Shown one piece after another: positions 54,601 to 64,000 of a DNA stretch of 64,000 nucleotides (the first letter of the stretch is position 1; the number at the start of each line of letters is the position of its first letter). The position numbers were made by a program, and so were the translations under genes. This DNA is from Synchiropus splendidus (lineage: Eukaryota; Chordata; Actinopteri; Syngnathiformes; Callionymidae), in assembly GCF_027744825.2 (NCBI RefSeq), contig NC_071337.1:12587031-12651030 (forward strand), written 5' to 3'. The notes beneath the pieces were generated by a model. It worked only from the letters and a program-made list of their open reading frames with translations. It ran no database searches and was not told the DNA's origin.

Positions 54601-55404
54601 GAAAGTGGCACACAGTAGCAGGGCTGGAGAATTAGAAGGATGAGATGAGAGTTTAGGGAAGGACAGTGCGCGGATATGATAAGAAGAAAGCCTCAACGTG
54701 AATGAAATAGATATCAGAATGGAGAGATTAAATAAAGAGATGTGAAGAGAGGTTATAATGGAGATGCCTAATAGAGGATAAAAGCAAGGTGGAAAAATGG
54801 AGCCATAGAGGGGAAAAATGATCGAGGGCAGATTCTGAATGGAAGTGCTGTTGCTTATAGTGGTACGATAGTATGGTAAACTTCATTGTTGAGATAGAAA
54901 GACAAGCAGGCGCTGAGGATGGTAAATAGGATAAGAAAAAAGAGCTGTAATGGGAATAATGTAAAGTCAAGTCTACACCTAGGCGAGAGCTTTTCCTTTC
55001 CCCGCGCAACTCCGTCAGTCTCATTACAAAGTAACACGTTTGTTTGAACTAAACAACCATTTAATTCAGACAGAAGTCAAACCTTGCCAACATTAATTCA
55101 AAGAGACCAAACCTCGGGCTGCTCACTTCATCTAATGGCCCACTTGCTTCTCTTTCATGCATTAAACTCTCAATCTCATTTAGTGTACCTTTTTTGGCCT
55201 CCTTTGGTGTTGCTTTTTTTCCACTATAGTGCAAAGCCCCTTGCTACGTTCTCTTTATGTTCCTGACGGAATCCCATTGGCATTTCAAATGTCTGTTCCC
55301 TGCACAACTGGGCCACCGCTATGGAGGGGTTTTACATGAGCGATGTTAAAACTGTGTCTAGCTTTCTGCACTACATTCCACACTGGGTTGAGGAAGGTGG
55401 CACC

Positions 55405-55976
55405 TTAAAGCAGCTGTAGGTAGGATTGAAAATATTTGCTTTTGGCGGCGCCACAGATAAATGAGTGTAAATATAATCACAGAAAGTCATATACACAACA
55501 CTGTCCAGCTTATACTTGCAAAGGCAACTTCTAGAAGCATCTATCATTCGGTATCGGAGATGGAGCTCCGTCATGCAGCCAGTGAGGAGAGGCGGAACCA
55601 GTTCCAAGAGCGACCGACCCAGATTATTAAACTTTACTTTGACTGCACGTTTCAGAATGAAGTAAAGGGGGCTTGGACTCCTCACTACGAACTCTTGCTT
55701 CTGCCGCGGTGTAAATTGAAGTTAGCTCGCTGCCGAGGTAGCCCTGCCCCTTGGCCGAAAAGTGTTGCATTGGGGGTGGAGTTAGGGTTGTGACACCACT
55801 CTCAAAACACGCCTCAGGCGACCCGCCAGCGGAAAGTTACATACTCCAAGGCAGCATTTAACAGAGAGCTGGAGGGTCTGACTCCGGGACTTTGGACTGT
55901 TCAAAATGAAACCTTTCATCTCAGGAAATCTGAAAATAATCAATTTATGTCCAAGTCCTACCTGTTGCCACTTTAA
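55405..55976. mobile_element. TTAA-flanked MITE (about 570 bp)
   Basis: TTAA occurs at 55405-55408 and 55973-55976. Immediately inside, the left end AGCAGCTGTAGGTAGGA and the inverted right end AGTGGCAACAGGTAGGA match at most positions, including the final eight (AGGTAGGA). TTAA target sites are used by piggyBac and Kolobok elements, so this is probably a non-autonomous member of one of them. The interior is GC-richer than the surrounding intron and encodes nothing I recognise. It ends about 1.5 kb upstream of the second csmd3 exon. Confidence 0.65.
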
Positions 55977-57257
55977 GGGGTCCGTGACATCAATAAAATT
56001 TGGCTGCCATAAACTGCCATAAATCACACTGCAATGCAAAAGTGTACAGAGCTCAAACAACGGCTGCATCTTATGACGTTGCCAAAGGCGACAACTCTAA
56101 ACAAGCATTAGAAGTGAGTGATATCAGTGCTTCCAGAGGACGAATATCAGGTTCATTTAAGCAACTTATTTTTATCCGGACCTCGTCGTCCAGGAAGTGA
56201 TTACTTGCACAGCAAAGTTGAACAGTGAATGGCTTTATAAAAATAAAAGTTCAGAAAGAACTTGGTCTTATCTCTTGACAAGGGTCAACAGTACAAAACA
56301 TATAATGCTTTTGGATAATCAAAGGGACTCGCTCTTCTCCAGGCCAGTTTTGTCACTGCTGCTTCTCTCCACTGATACTTTGACACGTTGCTGTTTGTTT
56401 ATGTTTGAACACCTTGGGTATTGAAGTTGGTCTAAGAACCTGCTTCTGACGAAATTTCCGGACAGCGAGTTCCTACACAAGTTCAAACCAGTGGTTGCCA
56501 CTTGTCCCTTGCTTTTTTTTTTTTTTTTTTTTTGAAGTTGCAAGTGCTTGTTTATCTGCACCAATGGATGCATCAACAGGAGCATAATCTTGTGACGTCA
56601 TTGTGGCACAGCTTGCTCCACGTGCAAGACTGAGTTTAATTTTTCACTTATTTAGTGTTGTAATTCAAACAAAACAAATTGTAGATGATATATGAACAAA
56701 TGAGCAAGTCAGAGCCTTGGAACAAATCAATAATATCAATGATTACAATACAATATGTTTGTCTCCATGATCAAATGAAGTGAAACATCACGTTATTGTG
56801 GACAGTCAGTCAAAGTGTGAATAGTGCAACAGACCGACTGACCTACATGGCAGCGCAGGAGCAGCTCACCCTACAGCTGGACGAGCACAGAGGTGCAGCT
56901 GGCGTTAGCATTAGCTAATGATTGCTTCAGCCTCTGTCATCATCATTTAGACAGAAAAATACTGACTCACTTCGGAGACTGCGATGTCAAAAAATGACAC
57001 GCTCAAGTACTGTGAGAATGGCCTTGGTTACCTTCATCATTCTCTTCTGGTGGAATTCTGGAGGTCTTCCATTCACTGTTGAACATCACATGACACAAAA
57101 GATGAGTGGTACTTCTCGAAGGCGATGTCTTGCAAAATTATTTCAACACACTTTTCACAATCTATAGGGAATAGACACAGCAATGAATCCGTCGGGCCTG
57201 TCAGCCGCTTCCTGCTTGACAGTTCATTGTGCTCCGTTGTGTTGGCAAGTTCCCATG

Positions 57258-57258
<1 letters not shown>

Positions 57259-57323
<65 letters not shown>
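57259..57323. repeat. (TA)n followed by a T tract, upstream of the second csmd3 exon
   Basis: About 39 bases of TA dinucleotide run directly into about 26 T, ending 150 bp before the acceptor at 57473. Both parts are of types that vary in length and are easily mis-assembled. Confidence 0.98.
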
Positions 57324-57440
57324 GTCTCCCTCCGGTCCTGTAACTGAAGATGGTTATGATCACGATGATGGTGATATGAACGGATTTAACTGCCCATCGA
57401 CAGGATAAACAGATTATAATCTGCAAGGTTGTGTTTCCTT

Positions 57441-57473
57441 GAGTGCTAATGTGATTTTATTTCTTGTTTCCAG
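57441..57473 (+). promoter_or_regulatory. csmd3: 3' splice region of the second csmd3 exon
   Basis: A TGCTAAT branch-point-like motif lies at 57444-57450, about 25 bases before the acceptor. It is followed by a short tract TTTATTTCTTGTTTCCAG. The spacing and the CAG fix the exon start at 57474. Confidence 0.75.
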
Positions 57474-57586
57474 ACTAACAGGCTTCCAAGTGCCTGCCCC
57501 GGTCACCAGTACAGGGAATGTCTTCTCCTTACGGTTGACCAGCGACTTTGCAGTCTCTGCTCATGGGTTTAAGCTCAACTATGAAG
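57474..57586 (+). CDS. csmd3: csmd3 internal exon, second part of CUB domain 1
   Basis: The exon has 113 bases. One base completes the Arg codon begun by AG at 28385-28386, then 37 full codons follow, then one leftover base. The acceptor is TTTCTTGTTTCCAG-like and ends at 57473. The donor is GTCAGA at 57587, with C at +3, so it is weaker than usual. The peptide begins LTGFQVPAPV and contains STGNVFSLRLTSDFAVSAHGF, the final beta strands of a CUB domain. The Asp in TSD is at the position of the third calcium-ligand Asp of cbCUB domains. Together with the upstream exon it gives about 112 residues, the normal CUB length, with phase-1 outer boundaries as expected for a shuffled module. The sequence agrees closely with human CSMD3 from memory. 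The next expected exon, the first Sushi domain starting near CGNPG, is not seen before position 64000. Confidence 0.92.
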
Positions 57587-60500
57587 GTCAGACTGTGTGC
57601 TCATGTTTGTCATGTTTCCCTCAAGATTTCCAGATTAATCATACGAAAGTTAGATGATTTCATGATTTATTCATGTGTAAAATATTTTACATTCTAAGAA
57701 TGATTTATTTAAAGCCACCACATCAAGATAAAATGAGACGCTCATGTATATAAATGTTATTTTTCTTAAATTTTCACGAGTGGGAAAATACTATTTTTAT
57801 GTTTTTAATTTTATGTTTTATCCCTTGGGATCTGTGATTGATGACAGTAAACGTTGTTCACACCAGTTTCAAAATATGTCAGCACTTTTTATTATTTTTT
57901 TTTTTTTCTCTTGAACCAAGTGGGATCATGTTTTTCTGAAGAAGTCGCACAACTCCCTTTGCCCTTTACCCACAGGCCATGAGTAAACAGTGTGGTTCCG
58001 GTCTCACAGATGAAAGAAAAGATACAAACGGTTATAGGGATGATTCTAATTAGAACCTGCCGTGAATTAGAAGCATGTCCTGTTTGCAATAAAGATTTCA
58101 GATCGGATTTAGATAAGGAAAACTTTGATGTGTTGAATGAGGCTGTTCGTTCCAGAGCGTATAAAGTGCACGCACCGAAGGCACGCCGTGAGCTAAACAC
58201 CATAATATACAAGTAAACAATCATGAAGTCACCGGGCTTTAATCAAATTAGACAACTTGAGTTTGTGTTTATGCCTCAGAAAAATAAGGTTTACTTTAAA
58301 ACAATTATCTACTTACTGAAAAAAAAATTGATAAAGGTTCAAATAGAAATAAGGAAATAAATATTATTTGAAATTGAAAAAAATGTGGTTATTACATTTT
58401 GAAATGTTAGATATTAATTTCAAGTCCACAGTGTTTTTGTACTGCAGTAGATATGGTAGATAAGGGACAAACTCAACTTGTTCTGTAGGTTAGGATTTTG
58501 CAAAAAAGAAACATTATTATTATTATCTTCCAATCTGTTCCAGAAGTAGTTGTTTTTAGCTGTTTTTTCTTCATGACAGTGTTGACCCATGCAAGTTTAT
58601 ATATTTCAGAGTTCATGGAAAAAAAGTCAAAAACCATGCCCCAAATGAATGAATAAAAAAAAAAAAACTAACAAATATTCAATGCTGTACTCCCAAAAAT
58701 AAATTGCACATTGGTAACACGTTCTCCTGGTTGCAGGCTATGACCAACCGCAGTCTCACAAATGTCTCATTTGGTGTAATTTGTGTCATGTTTAAAAGCC
58801 TGGAAATCCTCCCATGGCAAAAGACTGGTCAGCGCTGCTTCAGAAAATAATTGCAACAAGGCTAATTATACTCCTTTCAGCTACTTGAAATGTGGGTTGT
58901 TGTACTGCGAATGTTGGCACATCATAATGGTGTAATGGCCTAGTTTGAGACATTTTACTTTGAAGATCTTATCAAAGATTGTGTTTCATATTTTTGCTCT
59001 CATTATATTGATATACAAATGAATTGAAGGATGTCAAAAAGGGTTGAATCTGGCATGTGGACTGGTTTTAGTGATGCTTGCTGCAGGTCATTCACTTTGT
59101 TCAAGAAGAAATTTGAATGTTTTTATGGCCTCCTGGGTCGAGAGTCCGTAGATCCTGGACTCACTTGGATGGTTGCCGTCTAGCCCTATAATGCCTTGGG
59201 GTTTGATAGATACATGCTCTTTGTGGTGCGATGAATCATGGGAATATCATCTGATGTTACGAGAAAAATGGATGGTTAATGTCATTGGCAGCTACAGCTG
59301 GTTCCTTTTGGAAATTGTCCTTTGTTCTTTTGTGTTTCTGTGTCTGTCTCTTTACCTTGCCTGTTGAGATCAGCTGCATGTTGGACAATGGTTGGCTTGT
59401 TTACTTCCGAGCCCCATGCTGCACCCAAGACCATTTACCGACTGATATAATAGATTTTCAAACCGGTTATCTAATTTTCTCTGATTGGCCCGGTCGTCCT
59501 TGCAGTTTCGCGTAAATGTTCGCTCCTCTGAGCAGTTTTCATTGTGATGTCATGGTGATTTTCCTCTTTTACATGTGTGCCCCAAATTGAGCGGATGAAT
59601 GTATTTGTTCAATTGTGGGTCAAGCAGGTCAGTGAAAACTCCAAGAAAGTATCAGGGTTGGGTCAAGGTTTCTGGGACGTTTACGTCGGATTACATCATC
59701 TATAGCTGGATGCGCGACTTTCAGCGAGTTTCATGTTTCTTTCTGGGTTTTTCCACAAACAACTTGCCAAAAACCACCATATTCATGTCCACTTCCATGA
59801 TGTGTTACGTGTTATCCCCTTCTTTCGATATTCCCACTTGGTTTATGGTAATACGTTTGATCACGTAAACATAATGTTTGATCTGAATTTTCTGATTCTG
59901 ATTTCATCTTCTAAAAGCGACCATTTTTCTGAAGGTTCGTTTTCATGTAGTGGAACTCCTGCATCAGAACCTGAAGCTGGTAATGTTTGGTGTCAATCCT
60001 GAGGCAAGGGTAATGGCAAGTACAGTATGGTGGTAACAGAAAGTACTGGCACGAACACTCTTGAGGAATGTAAAACTCATTGATCATTGTGAGATGGTTG
60101 GGATGGGTGTTTAAAAAGGACAGATATGGAAAACAGCCTCTGCAGTAGGGTATTCGCAGTATTGAAAATATATATTTTTGAGAGAAAAAAAATACATTTG
60201 TGTAATATTCTAGTACATGTGGCTAAAGAAGCATTTATGATGCTTTAGTTAGCGGGTTTTGCCCAAAAATCAGGTTGGTCATGACTTGGTTGTGGCTATG
60301 ATTTTCTTCTCTTTGCTGGTGTTTACGACAACGTCATCCCTTGTCCGTGTAATCATTCTGCCTAATCTGTAACTGGAGTAGATCCAGATTGGATTATCCC
60401 GTATTGTCACATTATTGGTGTAGTTTGTCCGTTCAAATAAGGAATAATTAGCATTCAAGCCTGTAGGGCGAACGTGAATCACTTCCGATTACATTGTCTC

Positions 60501-63500
60501 TGCCATGCTTAAGTTCAGATATCGTCAGCACTGGTGACTCACCAGTGGATCCAGTCAGTTCATGGAATTCAAGGAACATCTGGTGTGCGAATGTTTGATC
60601 TAAGTAACCACAACCAAGCTACTGCAGAGATCATCCAACCCGCCTGATCTCAACAAAGACATTGATCAAAGAGCACAAATACACTTAGGTCACATTACTT
60701 GTGGGTACACCCTGATCCGGACCGCTGGTCTGTCAGCTGGAGTTATTTGGACATAAAGAGGGCACTTTGGGACACTTCACATGGACACAACCGTTGCACT
60801 TCAAACCAAACCCTGGGGCAGAGCCATAAGGTGCTGCAGGGCTTTCACATCCCACCTAGACTGGGATTGCTGAGGGAAACTTGCCTTGAGGGGTGGGAGC
60901 AGGTGGAGGGAGAGAGAACTGATGCTGGGAATTCTTGGACTCTTACAAGCTGCTCCACGTAGTATTTATTGGAATACAGAGGGGGAGGTGGCAGTGAGTA
61001 TTGATTTTACTTAAATAATATCCACCTACCTACTGTAGGAATACAGAATAACTAGCAGTTGCTGAGTCCATGGTTCCCCAAATAGCATAGTTCAGCCGTA
61101 TGGCAGTGTTTTCCATTTGTAAAGAAATACATTTAGATGACTTAAACCCATTATGAATGACCCCCGGTATAATCGGCATGAATTGGTGGTATATCTTGTG
61201 TGTTTGACTGGGACATTGCTCTATTCTCCCACCCACTTTTCAAGCATGTCTGGCCTGTGAGATTGACTTTGATGTGATTGTCGGACTCCCGGAATGTTTC
61301 TTCCCGTTCCTCTGAAGACTGTCAGGCCATAAGTAATTCATGCGCTGACACATACCATCCAGCATGTATATGTGCATGCGCAGGAAGGAGATAGAAAGAG
61401 ACTGATATTTTATTTAGCACAGTGTCTGAGGCGGTTTGATATTGCGCTGATGAGACAGAATCACAGATTAACGCGGCGCTTAGGCGTTCACAGTTTTAAG
61501 ACTTCCCGGATGTGCGCCACCTTTTCTTAAATCAGTCGCTTTGGGTACTTCAGTGGATGCATTTGACATCTGCTTTTGTTAGAAGAAAAAAAAAAAAAAC
61601 AACATGGAGGAACAAATGATGTACCTTGAGTCAAACGTCTGTCAAGAAAAGAGACAAATGTGTCGCCACGTGGTTTGCTGGACTTTTGCCTTCACGCAGA
61701 AATACTAGTTTGTAGGATCTCCATTTTTCTTTTTTTTCAGCATTTAAGTTATTCAATGTTCATTTAACATTCATGTCAGCTGACTTCTTAAATGGAAAGG
61801 AATTTAAGGAGTTTAAATTTCATTCAGTGTCTGATGATAAATATCATGTGACATAAACGTTTCATGATATCGGGTGCATTCCACTGGTGCGGCCATCTGT
61901 CAAATGTAACGTAGCAAGCAGAGTCCTTTTTTTTTTTTTTTTTTTTAATTGTCCACCAAAAATAACTCAAATTCATCTATAAAAATGATAGCCATCATGT
62001 TACATTAGTATAAGTGAAAATCATATCCAATAATAAAATGTAAAACATAAAAGAAATGTAATGAGATTCCATTGAAATAAACCTTTACAACTTTACTAGA
62101 GACCAGACCTTGACCCCAGCAGTTGACAGTCATGACTATATTGTCTCAAACGTGACTTCTATGAGATGTAATTTTTCAATTCTTTTCGATGCATTATCTT
62201 ATTAACGCCATGGTACCACAATATTACATGATAAGTATCGCCAAAGTAACATGATACTGAGCCAAAAATGTGTTATGTTATGTTGTGTGGTACCTCGGTA
62301 CTTCGGAGACCAATGTACGTTGTATATCCAATTGTCTTAGGTGGTTTTCTGAGGGGTGTTAGTGAAAAAAACAAAACAGATTTTGAAGTAGGATCCATGA
62401 AGTCCTTGAGTTGAAATAAATGAAAATAAAGAATAAATTGTCATCTGTTAAACTGACTATTGTAATCTTGGTGATATGTTATTTAAGAATGGTGGTAGCA
62501 CAGTTTTTCAAACAGACTTCATAAACGGTCGTTCCAAATGCAGGCTAAAATAAGAAAACTGGCTTCATATAAATTCGAGAAGCGGAAGGTTGTTGCAGTC
62601 ATGAACACCAAGCACGTCATGGATTTTTAAAAAAATCCATGACAAAAGTGTTGTGATGGTGAGCCAGTGCTGGCATCTAACATGAGAAAATATACTGGAA
62701 CTCATGAGCTAAAGATGCATTCTTGCAGGAGTGCTGTCATTCTCAGAGAAGGTTTAAGGTCAGGTCATTGCCTGTCCGTTTAATTCTGATCCATTGCTGG
62801 CGTCTGTTCTGTCAAAATGTACAGGAAATCATGATCTGGTTTTGTCATGCTTTCTCATGTTGTGTCTTGGCTGATATGTTGTTTCCTCTGCAGACCTCCG
62901 ACTGTTACAAGGTTAGAGGCAACACATTTTTGTATAGTGAAGAGCTACATACAGTGGAGGAGTTTGTGAGGGAGTGTATGGACAGTACTGCCAGTGATGG
63001 GTCAAATTCTATACTAATTCTCTTGAACATGAACTACAAAAGTGTGTTTCATGTAGGGCTGTGATCATAGCAGGTTTCTAAAAATGTTGGGCTAGAAGCA
63101 GAAGGAAATGTTCTTCAGTGCACTTATGCTCCCCTTACGCGCAAAATCTTCCCCTTCCGTTTCAAACAATGTTACCGTCACTGATCACATGTTTCCATGC
63201 TTTTTTTCCGTCAGTATTGCTGCACACCAATATATCCACCAGGGGGAGCAGCTCATAGTAAAATGTCTACTCCAAAACAAACATGGTGACTGAGGAAAAA
63301 GTATTGATAATGTACCTCTTGCACTAAAGATGAAACGGAGGCAGCGCTGCAGGAGGCGATGGTCAGGCGACGTCTTCTTCATGTCTCATTAGAGCTACGT
63401 ATCAGGTAGTAGTAGCAACACTGCCCCCCATGGTTTCTGATGGTACTGCTCCGGTGTGGGTCTGTATCTGTAAGCTTTGTGGAAACATGCAGAAATATGG

Positions 63501-64000
63501 AAATGAATGCAGAACATGGACAGAAGGCTTGGTCCGTATCCAGACCCGTCCATAATGTTGAGCATAAATGGACCTTTATGCAGCAAAAAGTTCACTCTTC
63601 ACGGCAGCTCTTCCACCTTCATGTTGATGCTTTACTAATTTGTTCAGCTTGGTGTCAAATTTTAAATAATGCTTTGAATGAGGGCTGTCAATTAATTCAA
63701 ATTTTTAATCTCAATTAGTCTCATTCAAAGTGAGTTAACTCGTGACTAATGGCAAATTACCCGCACATTGTGTATCTGTTCTCCAAGTAACTTAAAGGAA
63801 AAGTTTGCTTGTGCTTGTAGCATGTTTTTGAGCCTTTTACAGTGTCTCTGAGGTTCATCTCAGGAATGTTCTTGACAGGATGCGTGATGTTGGGTTGTTG
63901 TAGTCAACAAATGTTTGCTTGAGGAAAAGGTTATTGGACACTCTTGTGTTGATATGATCTTCCTTTAAGTTACATAGCGAACAGATACAAAATGTGTGTT
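57587..64000 (+). other. csmd3: csmd3 downstream intron (5' portion), non-coding
   Basis: The intron begins with the donor GTCAGA and continues past the window end. I searched by eye for the first Sushi exon and found none, so the intron is longer than 6.4 kb. An open frame at 57992-58216 has a chance CxxC but no recognisable family. An acceptor-like TTTCCTCTGCAG at 62884-62895 leads into an open stretch to 63064 that does not resemble CUB or Sushi. A poly-T run lies at 61927-61946. A MITE arm occupies the final 320 bases. I recognise nothing else. Confidence 0.85.
63680..64000. mobile_element. hAT-like MITE running off the window end
   Basis: It begins GAGGGCTGTCAATTAATTC, close to the AGGGCTGTCAA terminus of common vertebrate hAT MITEs, with the usual TTAACTCGTGACTAATGGC-type subterminal sequence. 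The left segment TGTATCTGTT...AAGTAACTTAAAGGAA (about 63772-63800) recurs inverted near the end as TTCCTTTAAGTTACATAGCG and AACAGATACAAAATGTG (about 63960-63996). The window therefore cuts the second arm, and the right terminus lies beyond 64000. Confidence 0.7.

Noticed and set aside
57992..58216. 74-codon frame with ACPVCNKDF, zinc-finger-like
   Set aside because: A single CxxC without matching His/Cys partners, no splice context and no recognised family. Most likely chance within the intron.
62285..62310. GTGGTACCTCGGTACTTCGG as a third pogo-like MITE end
   Set aside because: The leading CA of the terminus and the subterminal TTCGAAC words are missing, and there is no second end nearby. 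Possibly a decayed end, but not supportable.
62884..63064. Acceptor-like TTTCCTCTGCAG followed by an open stretch, as a possible next csmd3 exon
   Set aside because: The translated stretch lacks the CGNPG start, the Trp and the four Cys of a Sushi domain, and no good donor in phase follows.

Overview
This window is vertebrate nuclear DNA, most probably from a ray-finned (teleost) fish. Two short exons with canonical GT-AG splice sites sit in tens of kilobases of intron. The intron is peppered with fish-type repeats: a Rex1-like LINE tail, several hAT/pogo/TTAA-type MITEs and large tetranucleotide arrays. No bacterial, phage or organellar gene organisation is present, and almost all short open reading frames are chance translations of intron or repeat.

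The gene is csmd3 (CUB and Sushi multiple domains 3), on the + strand. Exon 28164-28386 and exon 57474-57586 together encode one complete CUB domain of about 112 codons. It is bounded by phase-1 introns and interrupted by a 29,087-bp phase-0/2-type split inside an Arg codon (two bases in the first exon, one in the second). The peptide matches the first CUB domain of vertebrate CSMD3 as I remember it. The 5' exon (signal or transmembrane N-terminus) lies upstream of the window, and the first Sushi exon lies downstream.

Layout: 1-28163 is the 3' part of the upstream intron. It holds a Rex1 fragment at 5141-5750, an (AC)n tract at 10920-10994 and a pogo-like MITE at 16281-16982. It also holds a 115-bp long-inverted-repeat element at 18481-18932 abutting a BED-zinc-finger hAT transposase remnant, and a 24-copy, 52-bp minisatellite at 23950-25193. 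Then comes the first exon. Positions 28387-57473 are the large intron, with a 26-bp minisatellite, a second pogo-like MITE and a palindrome cluster at 39227-39290. A 1.07-kb GATA/GACA/GGTA array, three further MITEs and a (TA)n-(T)n tract 150 bp before the acceptor follow. The second exon follows, and 57587-64000 is the start of the next intron, ending inside another MITE that runs off the window.

I did not find a convincing undescribed gene system. The most interesting non-routine observations are the minisatellite whose every unit contains an inverted repeat, the long-TIR element joined to a transposase remnant, the two-palindrome cluster, and several AT-rich, homeobox/SOX/POU-site-rich blocks that could be conserved enhancers of csmd3. 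All of these need alignment to other fish genomes.
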